Shown: piece by piece, positions 35,709 to 47,545 of the stretch
Layout: the number at the start of each line of letters is the position of its first letter
Numbering within the stretch: position 1 is the first letter of the stretch
Source: Ligustrum vulgare
Lineage: Eukaryota; Streptophyta; Magnoliopsida; Lamiales; Oleaceae
NCBI GenBank assembly: GCA_963555705.1
Contig: OY743190.1
Location: forward strand, 38,236,929 to 38,300,928
Direction of reading: 5' to 3'
Length of the DNA: 64,000 nucleotides
Program-made: the position numbers and the translations under genes
The notes under the pieces: generated by a model
What the model saw: only the letters and a program-made list of their open reading frames with translations
Databases searched by the model: none
Told to the model about the DNA's origin: nothing

Positions 35709-37569
35709 CTAAGAAGTAGGAGCATCTTGAGCAGAAGCATCAGCATGCTTCACGGAGTCATCTATGGTTGCGTCTTCTAGTTCCGGATAAAATGCCTCGA
35801 TTCTGGAGAGATCCAAATGTGGAAATTCCTTCTTTACGTCCCTCAGGGCCATTTGAGCACCAATGTTCCCGAACACCCTCTGCATCGCCTCGTACTCCTC
35901 AGTATTCTCGAATGTATCTTTAAAATTTTTGACACCTTCTGTCACCCTGGCCTTGACACTCTGCTCCAGAAGCTAGTACCTCTCTTCTGGTTGAGCCAAG
36001 GAATTCTTTATCCTTCTGACGAGCCTCCCTCTTTGCTTCCAACTCCTTTGTCAAATCCGCAACCTTGTCAACTGTTTGTTTTTCATAACTTTGCCCTCAA
36101 TAAGAGCTTTGGAAATTACCTTCTGGGCCTTGACAGCATTGTCATATTTCTTGAAAAGGTTCGCCATGTCAGCCTCTACAAAATCGAGGTCCTTCTTCAG
36201 CTTCCCGCTCTCCTCCTTAAGGGACCTTAGAGCACTTTGCTCATCTTGGAGAGACCTTTGGGCTCTGGCCAAGGAATCATTTAGTTCCTTACTGTCTTTA
36301 ACCATACTATCAACATTACGCATGGCGACCTTGACACTAGCCTCCCCCTGCTCTAGCCCTAGCACGGAGGCCTCCGTCTCCTCAATCAGAGCCAATGTCC
36401 AAGCGCTCATCGCCTTAATGACTTCTAGCCACTGACTAGATGAACTCTTAGAAGAGTAAGCCTCTCATCCGTCGGACCAGTAGCAGTCTACTGCTGTAGC
36501 TACCTTAGCAGATGGCTCAGTGAGGGCTGCTAGTGTAATGACCCAAAAAATTATGACGTGCTTAGTTGTCCATTATGTCGTAATAAAAGTGTTTTAGAAT
36601 TTTTTAATTGTTTTGGAAGTTAACAAAAATAAAAACAGAGTTTTTAATTAAATGAAATGTTACGAAAAATGTATTTAAACGCCTTTCTTTAGAAGATTCG
36701 TTTGACCATTTCCGACCTCCGATAAATGTAAAATTTATATGTACGGATAAGTACTCGAAGTGAACTTCGAGAATATGAAATCCATTCTTCATTCCGATTA
36801 ATGTACAGTTCGTGGAAATTTTCAAAGTTGACATTGCAATCGTACAACTCGGAAAGGCAGTTCAAATGGCGAACTTTGAGAAACCATAACTCTCACCTCG
36901 ATTAGCCAAATCTGGTGAAACAGATTCCATATGAAAGTACTCCATGAGTACTTTGAAATGAGACCAAGAACACCCAATTTGGAATTCGTTTAATACCTCA
37001 AATCTGACCTCAAACATGGCACCTTGAAACTGTAAAATCTGGAAAGCAAGAAGCATGAGCTGGACATTAATCCTCTATATCCGATTTTAGCTCACATGAG
37101 TCACCTTCTTCATCCTTTGAACACCTCCATCTTGCATTAAAATGGAGTGACACCTCAAGCTTGACATTAAAATATGATTTCTTAATCTTGAACCAAGGTC
37201 TAGATCCTCTACATCTATCTTCTTTGCTTGAATTCGTGCAGCCTTTTTCTTCAATAAATAGGGAGGATTTTAAATAAAGAAACACATCCAAAATAGGATA
37301 CAAAACTCTACTGAAGTCATCTTGCTCTCTTTCAAACCCTAAGTATTGATTTCATAACAAAATCATGTTTCTATCTATTATAATCCATCTTTTTTATCAC
37401 CAAACATGTTTTCTCAAAGCCTTTTATCAAAACAAATGGTTTTAGATCAAAGAAATCAAGAAAACCGACTTTCAGATTTTGGAAATACGTTTAGTGTCAA
37501 CACCTAATGGTTTTGTGTCGACGCCATGTTCATCTGAACATTAAAATGGCATTCTAACACTTTAGTATC

Positions 37570-38239
37570 TGTTGAGATCGTACCCAAAATGCGGCACATT
37601 GGACCACTAGCGAAGGCCCAATGGACTCTAGCCCATGGTTAAAGCTTAGAATATCACCTTGGGTCAACCGTCGAGGTGGAATATCACGCGAACCCCTTTG
37701 GCTGAACTGATTTGTGTCTGGCCGATGTACTTTATGCTTAGCCGAGGTGCTTTACAGTGACGCACAGAAGAGGGATGGGACAAGGGATGGAGTCAGAGAT
37801 GTAACACCACATTTACCATGAAGTGACAAGTGCCCATCCCCTACCAAATGTAGCAATGATTACTGTCAAAAAGTAAGATCCGCTTCTCCAAAGGCTAGGG
37901 TAAATACACGTGTAAAGTCCGCCACGTGTCGCGATCCAAAACAACAAATTCCACTATAAATAGAGCACTCCTCCCACTTTGTAAGGGGTTAGCAATCTGA
38001 TACTCTGAACTAAATATTTTACTCACTCCCTTTTCTCTCTTTTACACATTTATATTTCTCGTACCCAATTTATGTCTGCTTGAAATGAGCACTGACTTTG
38101 GCATCGGAGTGCAAACATGAGCCACCTCGACCCCCTTTGCAAATTGATTGTTTGTCCCAGTGTGCAGGAGATCCACGTGTTCAAGAGAGAGGAGCTGAGA
38201 CGTGTTGGTCTAAGGTCCAACCGGATTTTGTGGTCAACA
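37570..38239 (+). mobile_element. Solo LTR of the Tat-like family inside the truncated gypsy
   Basis: A 670-bp segment TGTTGAGATCG..GTGGTCAACA matching the LTRs at 32995 and 42428: ACTATAAATAGAGC, CTCTTTTACACATTTATATTT, GATCCACGTGTTCAAGAG. Flanks are GTATC (37565-37569) and GTGTC (38240-38244), a 5-bp duplication with one mismatch. This is the third level of nesting here. Confidence 0.8.
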
Positions 38240-38806
38240 GTGTCGACATCAAATCAGGTGGTGTCGACACCAGACGGACTGCCCGGCAACATAACTTCAT
38301 TCAGCCATAACTTTTGATCTACAACTCCGATTTTTGATCTGTAAAGTCTGTGGAACTCCATATTCAATATCCTTTCCAATGATATATTATAAGTTTCATG
38401 GAAACTTATGTGCTAGGAGTTATGTTCTTATTCTTTCACCTACTCCGTGCCGAGGAAGATTTTCATTCCAATGGAAAGCTATTCTAGGAGCTGTTCATGG
38501 ATTAATTCATCCAATAAATAATGAGTGGGATATGATATTTAGATTATTTGAATAATAAGTAGATTATATTATTTATTATAAGTGAATGGATTATGTTCAT
38601 TTGAAGTATGTGATATAATGTTATAACATGATATGTTGAAATTACATTCGTTCATGTTTTGGAAATGCAATGGCATTGGATTAATGATGTTTTGGAAATG
38701 CAATGAAATTTGATAGATGATGAATCATGAAAGAAATTTTGTGCATAAAGAAGAGTTTTGTGCATGTGGATTATAGATTTGAACTATAGCCCCCTCGGTA
38801 ATCAAT

Positions 38807-39128
38807 ATGGATATCGATGTTGATGAAGTCGGGAGCACCTCACGACTCCGAGGGTTGTGGACTGACATGGTGATCTAATATTTCTATTGGAGTCGAACAT
38901 AGTGAAAGATGATAGAGATGTAGAAGCCCTAAAGGATGAAATAATTCTATGTAATCTGTTGTAGTATGGCCAATGTTGATGATGTCGGGAGCACCTGGCG
39001 TCTCCGAGGATAGTGAGGAACGACATGGTGATCTAATATCTCTTTTGGAGTCGAACATGGTGAAAGATGACAGGGATGTAGAAGACCTACAGGATAAAAT
39101 AGTGTTATGTAATCTGTTGTGTTATGGC
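38807..39128. repeat. Two tandem ~160-bp units in the truncated gypsy LTR
   Basis: Both units share GTCGGGAGCACCT, GACATGGTGATCTAATAT, GGAGTCGAACAT, GTGAAAGATGA and CTATGTAATCTGTTGT-type ends ending in TATGGCC. They differ at roughly one base in ten. Confidence 0.8.
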
Positions 39129-41406
39129 CATGTTATCGATATCCGGGTTATGGAAATGATAAGCGCTTTGGGGTGGAGGAGATAATCTATAATCGGGCCC
39201 TGAAAACATGAGTTTTGAAAAGAACATGCAAGTGCATCGAATATTCATCATACATTTGAATTTGTTTTGAATATGTGAAGTTGACTTGTATACACCAATG
39301 TGCAATAACACATGTCCACCATATCTTATTCACTGGGCAAGTGTATGCTCACCCCACGTCATCTAACATTTCAGGTAGCTATTGATATAAAAAGGATTAG
39401 CTTTGATCTTCAGATAGCTTGACAGAGAGTGCTGCGCTAGGTGACGACCTGTGAGTTGTGAACTTACCACCGAATAAGAACTTTTGTATTTGAACTGCCA
39501 CCCTTTTATTGCACTCGAGATCTTTATAGAAATGTTTTTTTAAAATTAATATCGTTACCTTTTAAACAAATGAATTTTATTATTTTAAATGAAAAAGTTT
39601 TGAATATTCGAGGCGTCACAAGAGTGGTATCAGAGCATTATTATTGAAAAGTTCGAAAATTTTTGGGGTTTTACAGCTAGAGTAATGAAGTCGAGGACTT
39701 TCGGCTTGGGCACAAAACTGGCTTTGATCCGGGCCACTTTAGAAGCGACCTCTGTCTCCATGCTCTCCACCACGTGGGGGCTTCAGGGCGGTCATCATCA
39801 TTTGGAAAATAAGAGGGAGGGGGGAGGAACCTCTCCAAAAGGAATGTTAGTGGTATTGGAAGGACCGCTCTTACCCTTTTTCAACCTCTTCAGAGGTGGC
39901 AAAACATCCGCTTCGACCTCCACCACTACATCATCATCCTCTATGCCTTTAGTAGAACTTTGCTTCGGCTTCAACTCTTCATTCTTCCTTGACTTCTTCT
40001 CCTTCTCTCCGGAAAGGTTAATTTGGAGTCGTGCTCCCTCTTGATGGCTAGAAGTTGTTGTGTGGAAGGAACTAAAGGAAGAACCAGGGGCTTTTTAGTA
40101 CCGGTGTCTTTCGAAACAAAAAACCCATCGGTAATCGTGGTAGAGGGATCGGTAGCTTCCCTCAGATAATCCAAGTGAAGACCGGCAATGGAAGCCTTCC
40201 GTTTTCTCTCCTCCTCGCTACCAGCCCTTAAGATCGGAGGAACCTTTTTTGCTAACAGGCCCTTCAATGAAATTTGGGGAACTCCCTTGACTCTGAGAAG
40301 TGGTGCAAAGAATAAAGGTTAGTATCATGCAAAATCCATAATGATGAGCAAAGGCATGGGATGCAAAACAGCTTACCCATCTTTTGCATCAGACCGTGCC
40401 TAACAAAAAGCTTCCTGGAGGAGATAACCTTTGGAAAGTCCCCCGTTAAGCGAACAATTTCCTTATCACGTTCAGGTCCTCCTCTGACAGTAGATGGCGT
40501 ACATTTGACATGCAAAAATAAAAGGAGGATAATGTAATTAGGACTAAGGAAACTCACGTAACCCGTACGCCTATGGTACCAACATAAAGAAATACAAAGA
40601 CTCACGAGGGAAAGAGAAAGTCCAGGGAACTATAACCTTAGGAACGAGGTCCGATGGAGTACACTGCTAGTCCCCGCCAACCCAAAACCATTGTTTTCTC
40701 TAATGCTTGATGGAGGAAGGATGTTCGGTGATGAATGGTGGATGCTGAGCTTGGGGAGTTAAGTAATTCTAGTCCTTCGCATATGCTATAGTGTCCTTCT
40801 CCCTCCTTGCTGCCTTTTCAAGGTATACAAAGTGTGAATGGTGTAGTCTGGACTGACCTCTTGCCATATTAGCCACGTCCCTTCTACATGAGTCCAAAAA
40901 TTGGGAGCCACTTGGCAAGGACACAAGTTGTAAGTCTGGAGAAGGGCTCGAAAAAATAGGTGTAGGGACAAACGCATACCGCATTTGAATGCATCGAGGA
41001 GCATCGCCACTTGGCCTTCTAGAGGGCAGCAAGGTCGGAAGGAAGAACTGAGATGGATTACTCTTATTTCTCTAGGTATCCGATATGTCTGAGAAACCTC
41101 GGCGATACCATTAGCCCTTACCTCTGTGACCACTCCATTCGACTCCCATTTCTCCGAATGAGGCTCCGGATTGATATGGTATCCCGAAGCCTTATTCACG
41201 TAATCTACCCAATCTTCCACCTAGGCAATTTCCTCCCTAGTTAGCCTGAACTCTTCCCTATGGGATATAAAGGGGGGCCTAACACCTAGTCCAGATTCTT
41301 GTGCTCCGGAGGAGGAACACCCTGCTCCTTCCTCCCTCAGATCCCTAGCCTGCTTGGTTCAGCGGTCCTGCATGGATTCAGCCTCTTCGGCTGATGGATT
41401 GTCCAT

Positions 41407-42427
41407 AGGGAGGAAACTCTCCTTTTCTTCGTTGTTAGAATCACTTAAACATATTACATCACAGAATATCCTATTCCGCTCTTTTCTTGGTGTGTAAAGT
41501 AGCGACGGAAAAAACTAGGCATGTCCAAAGCCAAAAGCCTTTGATGGGATTTCCAAGGACCCCTAAATTCTGGAAACCCGTTCCCCGACCTTCCTCTACA
41601 TCCCTCGAAAACATACTCACACTACACACGAGAATGCGAAGACACAACCCAAACAAGTACTCAAAAGGTAGGGTTTCGAGAAAAAAATACGGCGAACATG
41701 TGCAAGGGAAGGGGAGTTACCTAAGAGTGAGGAGGAAGAAAGCCTTCTGTTGAGATGGAAAGCTAGGGAAAAACTCTGGTTGAAATAATGTTTGTCACCG
41801 TCAGAAAATCGCCGAAAAAAGGAGGAAAAGTTGAAAGAAAGGAAAACTTCTTCACTAAGAGGACAGCAATAAACCTACATTTGACAAAAGTTCTTGATGT
41901 AGCGTAAAGAAGTAACAGGAGAAGGGCTATGTATCTTAAGGAGTCTTTGGATTAATCCCTACCGTCAACGTTTCCTACTTGACGAGTGCAATGAGAGGTA
42001 AATAGGAGGGAATGCGAAGGGGTTATAATGATCAAATGGCGCAAGTGCGGTGCACGCGCATTGAGGGGCGTGTTTTGCAATAAAACTTCTTGGGAACCAG
42101 CAAATCATCATTGTCATGCCCTTAAATGTCCATTAAATAGGACATGCCAGCGCTGGTAATATTTAATTTAAGGGAGGGGAAATTCAAAAGGTTCTTTTCA
42201 CAAATAGCGACAAGGACCCTTGTCTTCCTGAAATTGCACAGTCTCCCCCCCCCCCCCCCCCCGCCCCGACATGTCTTTACTCTTGAAGAAAGAAGTTTCT
42301 TGAAAATTTATAACATCCCAACCAGGACAACATCTTTTCATCATGGATATCCCAAAAAGTCCACATTTGTTAGTCTTTGACAAATCTGGTCTGCACATAA
42401 ATGAACCTACCAGATTTGAAGGACTAG
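41407..42427 (+). other. 3' interior of the Tat-like element
   Basis: No gene recognised. Several unrelated short frames overlap at 41471-41753. The polypurine tract before the 3' LTR is weak (GAAGGACTAG at 42418-42427). Confidence 0.45.
42245..42262. repeat. Homopolymer C18
   Basis: Eighteen consecutive C residues followed by GCCCC, in otherwise mixed sequence. It could be partly an assembly or sequencing length error. Confidence 0.85.
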
Positions 42428-43891
42428 TGTTACGACCATGCTCAAAATTAGCTTGACACATCATTAGTAAGGGCCCACGTAGGGCCCATTGGACGCCAAT
42501 GGGGCCCCCTTCAATGGGCCCCCCATGTCAAACAAGTCACTGTTGGTCGAGGCATCATGCTAATCGAGACACCTCACAGTCGAATCTATATTGCCGAGTT
42601 GCATCTGTCCTATGTACTCCGGACCAATGACAAGATGAGTCACTGTGCAAGTTAGGCACTATGTCAGAAGGGACGCGACCCTTCTGAGAATTGCGGCTTG
42701 ATGAGACAAGCACTTTAACGGGATGTGACACCTTCCTTAATTCCAAGATACATAGTAATGATTATAACCAAATAAATTGTTTACCTTTACAATGAATTAT
42801 GAATTATGGGCTTGCCACGTGGAAAAAGAAACACATGTAATAATCTTGAGCAAACTACTCTTACTATAAATAGGATCCATCTGCTCCAAAATAGGGGTTA
42901 GCAACTCTACACTTTAACTTAACATACTATTCTCACTCACTTTTCTCTCTTCTACACACTTATTGATGAGATTTGAGAAAGTCAAACCTTGACTCACTTG
43001 CCGGTGGGACCCACAAACAGATCCGATGCCAAGGAGGTTCAAGATTCGAGGCTAAACAAAGTAATTAAGTCAAGAAAAGAAGCCAATAATCAAGTTGGGG
43101 CCGAAGTCATGAAGATGGTTGAGATATTTGAACTCAACCAACTTCGGTCAACCGAAAGTCTGCAGAGATTCTTGGTCCAGTCTCAGTCGAGTTCGGCTGG
43201 GCATTGTTCGACCGAAAGAGACTTTTCGTTCGACCATTTGATCGATCGGAACTGTTTTCGACTTTATTGGTCGATCGAAATACGTTGAATTAAAAAAAAA
43301 AGGATTTTTTGTGCAATTTTTTCAATTTCTGTCTTTACCCCCAATTTGTACTATAAATAACACTTCATCTTCAAACCATAGATAACTTGAATGTTCATTT
43401 GACTTTGTCTTGTGAGACTCCTTTGAGGTAAGGTAAAACCTCTTTTGCCCTTGTAATCCCTTAGGAATTTCCTCAAATTTTACTTGAGTATATTATTTTT
43501 GTGTTTAATGTTGATTTTCTACCACCTTGAAATTTGTTTAATGTTTATCCATTGTGCTATGTTATTTAACCTTTGAATTTTGGGTTGGATAAACTTGAGT
43601 TAAGATGTTTCATCACTTATTTTACCATTTTAGCTTTCCTGTGTTTGATATAAAATTGTTGTGGAAATTTTTTGTCCAAACACCAAAGGTGTTCGCATCA
43701 CTTATATTTTCCGCATTCAACATATATTTACTCGAGATGAGTCTTGACTTGAACGTCGGAGTGCAAACGGGAGCCTCCATGGCTCCCTTTGCACGCTGAT
43801 CGTTTGTCTTAGTGCTCAGGAAGTCTACAAGTTCAAGAATGAGGAGTTGAGACGTATTGATTCAAGGTCCTACCAGATTTTGTAGTTAACA
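42428..43891 (+). repeat. 3' LTR of the Tat-like element, with insert
   Basis: It consists of 42428-42963 plus 43706-43891 around the solo LTR 42964-43700. It repeats the 5' LTR with TGTTACGACCATGCTC, AATGATTATAACCAAATAAA and ACTATAAATAGGATCC, but has an extra GGGCCCCCCATGTC-type duplication near 42505-42530. It ends AGTTAACA and is followed by TAACA. Confidence 0.85.
42964..43700 (+). mobile_element. Solo LTR of the TGATG-type gypsy family
   Basis: A 737-bp insert TGATGAGATTTG..GTTCGCATCA with exact duplication CTTAT (42959-42963 and 43701-43705). The uninterrupted 5' LTR of the host element reads straight through this site. In reverse it resembles the LTRs at 47546 and 63387: TGATG start, a CTTGATTATTGGCTTCTTTT-like block, and TCGGTC/GACCGA palindromes. 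It contains a likely TATA box ACTATAAATAACAC (43350). Confidence 0.85.
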
Positions 43892-43896
43892 TAACA

Positions 43897-44767
43897 TAAG
43901 TGTTTTTTTTAAAAAAATAGAAAAGTGAAATATGATGAAATATGAGCGTTCATTGATCATTTTCTTTCCCTTTTTGTTTTAATAGAATTCTAAACGTATA
44001 TAACAGATATATCTATTTTTTTATTCATTACAAATTCTATACAAATGTAATTTTGTTTTTCTATTTTAAGCTTTAAATCAATTTAAAATAAAAAAAATTT
44101 CAAATTTATTGGAAAGATAAACATACGAACTGTTAAAAAAATAAAATGTATGTATAATTGTATCATTTTTTGTAAGGAAATATATTCACACCATATTTAT
44201 TGTTAATGAAACCACATTTTAATTGAAATAAATATTCCTATTGTTTTGCTTATTTTGACAATTATTCTCTTTTTTTGTCGTATTCTTATATTTAATCATT
44301 AATTAATTAATATATCTTATCGGTGTTGACAATTTTATTTCAAATATTCTATTACATTGGAAAAATATTTTTTTGAATTCTTACAATTATTGTTTTTCTT
44401 GCTTATTTAAATATAAGAGAGGTAAATAAAAAAAATTTGTCATTCTTAAATCCAGTAGCCCAAACAAGATGTCCAAATAAGAACATCCATGCCCAGACTT
44501 TAGCCATCATTAGTGCAATAAACTATGCCGATTAATAGAAATCGAGAATAAAAATAAGACAAAAAAGTTAAGAGGTATAAGTGCAAGAATTAATAAAGAT
44601 TAAGAATTATTATTGCAATTAAATTGTACTGTGCTTAATAAAAAATATGGTGTTAATATAATTATCATTTTTGTAATTAATTGCCTTTATTTGTTTCTCA
44701 TTTTTCATTAAATATTAATTTTATATATTAAAATATAAATTTGATATATATGAGTATCAAATGATCG
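43897..44767. other. AT-rich spacer
   Basis: Very AT-rich and without genes, terminal repeats or tandem arrays that I can recognise. Confidence 0.55.
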
Positions 44768-45284
44768 TACATTGCATGAATGTAACACTAGTATAAAATA
44801 AGAGTTATGTTAAAACAATTTTGGCAACGATGACGCGATGGTGGAAATTGTCATTAAGGTGACATGGGGTGGTAACTCAACAGACCGTATTTCGAATTGC
44901 ACGTAATTTAAAGCAGTACTTTTGAAAATACAAAGGCTAAAAAGTAAAATCGTAAAAACACACACACACATATATAGTAGGAGTCAGTAATTTCCATTTA
45001 AAACAAAGTTGTTATAGGTTAATAAACTTTTCGTATAGTTTCAACTTTCAAGGCTATTTTGCCTTGTTACCAAGGCAAAAATAAAGAAGAAAATAATCCC
45101 CGTCTTGTTCCATTGCAGAATTAATGCAATTAACAAATTCTGCCTTCATTAAAGCAGAATTTTGTTAAATTTTCAGTTGAAAGGCATAATTAAATTCACT
45201 TGAATCGAAGTAGAAGACGGACGGGTAACTAACCATTTTGTTTCAATTTTACTAATAAAAACTAGTAATCGCACTCGTGCAATG
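44768..45284. mobile_element. Possible TIR element, class uncertain
   Basis: The left end TACATTGCATGAATGTAACA-CTAGT and the right end, reversed, GTGCATTGCACGAGTGCGAT-tACTAGT are alignable inverted repeats of about 30 bp. The right end contains the near-palindrome CGTGCAATGCACG. The 515-bp interior is non-coding. No clear target duplication was found, so the boundaries and class are uncertain. Confidence 0.4.
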
Positions 45285-45954
45285 CACGGAAGATATAATT
45301 GACAATTATTTATTTAATATATAAGTTGTAAAAATATAATACCCGATATAAATTGTGCATTCATATATAATGAAAAATATCCAGAAAAGTAAAACATAAA
45401 ATTCCGACTTATATATTTTTTTTAACAACTAATTATTTATTCTATAGTTTTCTTAGTCTATTTAGGCGAAATCAGATATGGACATGTGTTTTATTTTGTA
45501 CTTTATAATTTTGATTTGATGACTGATGTCGAGCTTATAGTTATTTGATTTCTAAATGTTAAAATGTTTACAATTTTCAAATCGTAATATGAAATGAAGA
45601 GGTTAATAGACATTTACAGAATTAATTTATCGATTCACCGTATAGCACTATAAGAATTTGTACGAACTATCTTAATACAATAATTGATATTTAAATGTAT
45701 TAAACAAATATTTCATTTCATTACATGTAAAAAAGCAAATACATTACGACCAAAATTTACCTAATATTTTAAAAAATAAAAAATTGCTCAAACTTAAATT
45801 AAATGTTGTAATTTTTTAAACTTACACTTGACAAGTTTATACACAGTTTTATATTTAAATGAACGTAACAAATAAATAATGTAAAATAAAAATTTTAATT
45901 AAATTTTATTGAATGAATATTACAAATATAATTAACTTTATTGTATATAGAAAA
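45285..45954. other. AT-rich spacer
   Basis: No recognisable feature. Confidence 0.5.
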
Positions 45955-46575
45955 TCATCGATACATCTCAATTTATAAATGGGGGTTTAACTCACAAGAC
46001 TTAAAACTTTATCACTTATTCCTATAAAATTGATTTTTCAAAAATAATTTTTTTCAGTGTTCATTCTCAATCACATATTCTTTAAAACTCATTTTCCATA
46101 ATTGCACATACTATTTTTGTTCATGTTAAATAAACATGTTGACAATATTCTATTTTTAAATAGAATGATTTTGCTAACACCTTTTATTTTACAAATTGAA
46201 TCAATGTGTTTATCAGAACCTAAAGTTGTAGAAAATTAAATGATTTAATTGAATTTATTTAGAAAGATCGAATATATATTATTTCAATCAATTTGATAAG
46301 AAAAATATTCAAAATTAATCATTTAGGTCAAATTGAATTTAAGTAAAAAATGATAAGAATTATTTTAGGACTTAAGTGAGAAAAATTAAAAAGATTGGAT
46401 GTTGAAAAAAGTAAAAAGCATAAGGTAAAGTTTTTACATTTAGTATTTAAGACGATTTTACGAATGATATGTTTAGAGTTTGCTCTCATTTGTTAGCTTG
46501 TATTAAATTTTTCGTTGAGATCTTGGATTTGAAACTCATATTGCATATTTTTTTACTTCAAAAATAATGCAATAA
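45955..46575 (-). repeat. Dispersed repeat copy B
   Basis: In reverse complement this follows copy A on both sides of the mariner element: the right half matches 16830-17373 and the left half matches 29815-30035. It therefore preserves a state without the mariner insertion. No terminal structure or coding region is recognised. Confidence 0.6.
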
Positions 46576-47545
46576 TTACCAAAAGAAAAAAAAATCTATA
46601 ATTTGACTTTTTATAGATTTTTTTTTTGCTCAAATCCATGAATCATTTACTATATGCATTAAGTGAACTTTCCTAATTCATGTATTAAAATAAATTGATA
46701 AAAATAAGAAATTTCCTAAAATGACAGATGAAAATGAACGGAAAACTATGTGCGTAAAATTATGACGACTATCGTATTATTATATTTATGTATAAATGAA
46801 GTTGCAATACTAATTTGGAGCGGACTAGACCCACTTTTGGTCTATAAACGCAAATGAATAATCTAACAATAGAAATAACAAAATTAAAGTTTGCTAAAAA
46901 TACACCGCAAGTACACGTGTAGCTTACAAGTAATAGTGGACTAAATGAGTCCAGTTTACCGATCCCACAAGGATTGTTTACCCAATTACACTTCAATTTA
47001 ATCAATTTCAACAATAAACATACAATAAAGTTTGATCTTGGAAATATTCTAGTACTTGAATTAAATACAAAATATAGCAAATAGCTAAGTAGGAAATGGT
47101 GATAACTTGATGATAAAAGAGTGTTGGGATTCTTGATTCCACTTGAACTTTACCTAATTGATTTATCAACATGCAAATTGAAATGTGATTTAATAATCAT
47201 GTTAGATTCGATTTTTCAAGTTTAGTCAATTACCTCTCTCGAGTGAAACCAACTATAATTAGTGGAATTAACCTACTACATCTCTATGTCGATTAAAAAC
47301 ACACTAATTGTATTAAACCTTTATGAAAATAACTCAATGGATCATTTAGAGTTTAAGGTATATCTCTATCCTTAACAAGAACCTAGAGCATGTATTGTAT
47401 TGATCTAGAATAAACAACAATTTCTCAATAATTGCACATTCCATAAAATTCAAGCATTAATTTGGTCAAAATAATTGCAAGATAATAAATACAACAATAA
47501 ATGAACAAGTTAATAAATAACTAAAATTCTCAATGCAAGCATTAA
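46576..47545. other. Unclassified non-coding region, repeat-like
   Basis: The part from about 46890 contains TACACCGCAAGTACACG and CCGATCCCACAAGGATTG, phrases of a style I associate with dispersed plant repeats, but no matching copy or ends are in the window. The minus ORFs at 46769-47080 and 47466-47705 show no domain. Confidence 0.35.

Larger units (their letters stand above)
36534..39675 (+). mobile_element. Truncated gypsy element: LTR, primer site, end of second LTR
   Basis: It starts TGTAATGACCCAAAAAATT and ends AATTTTTGGGGTTTTACA, inside the exact duplication GCTAG (36529-36533 and 39676-39680). An LTR end GAGGCGTCACA occurs at 39610-39620, followed by primer site TGGTATCAGAGC (39625-39636). 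Then only about 30 bases remain, which look like the tail of the 3' LTR. So nearly all of the internal region and 3' LTR are deleted. The host frame (the antisense gene) continues on both sides of the insertion. Confidence 0.75.
35709..41406 (-). pseudogene. Antisense ORF of a Tat-like element (putative gypsy-type transposon protein)
   Basis: Minus-strand coding runs from about ATG 41406 (MDNPSAEEAESM; the frame is open further up to about 41470). It carries the block RIPREIRVIHLSSSFRP, then LEGQVAMLLDAFKCGMRLSL, LHLFFRALLQTYNLCPCQVA and PNFW (40800-41150), which resembles the plant putative gypsy-type transposon domain found in extra ORFs of Tat-like elements. Then follow KASIAGLHLDYLREATDP (about 40200), a charged stretch with KRLKKGK, the part cut by the insert 36534-39675, a coiled-coil segment (36051-36410: NDSLARAQRSLQDEQSALRS) and an acidic end (PELEDATIDDSVKHAD). 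Stops and frameshifts occur in several places, for example DR* near 41360 and DG* near 36466. It runs opposite to the element's own transcript. Function unknown. Confidence 0.65.
32995..43891 (+). mobile_element. Large gypsy-type element without gag-pol (LARD-like, Tat-like)
   Basis: The LTRs open TGTTACGACCA and end in GTGGTCAACA (left) or TAGTTAACA (right). The target duplication TAACA is exact (32990-32994 and 43892-43896). After the left LTR stands TTTGGTACCGTCTGTGGGAA, a primer-site form typical of Tat-like Ty3/gypsy elements, so the element reads on the plus strand. No gag, protease, RT or integrase is visible in the 8.7-kb interior. The interior instead holds a hairpin-repeat array and an antisense gene. 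Three nested insertions (36534-39675 with 37570-38239 inside it, and 42964-43700) enlarge it. Assignment to Tat-like elements is by primer site and antisense ORF only. Confidence 0.8.

Noticed and set aside
42989..43288. 99-codon plus-strand ORF
   Set aside because: It lies within the TGATG solo LTR and includes the TCGGTC palindromes; no homology was recognised and it is not open in the related LTRs.
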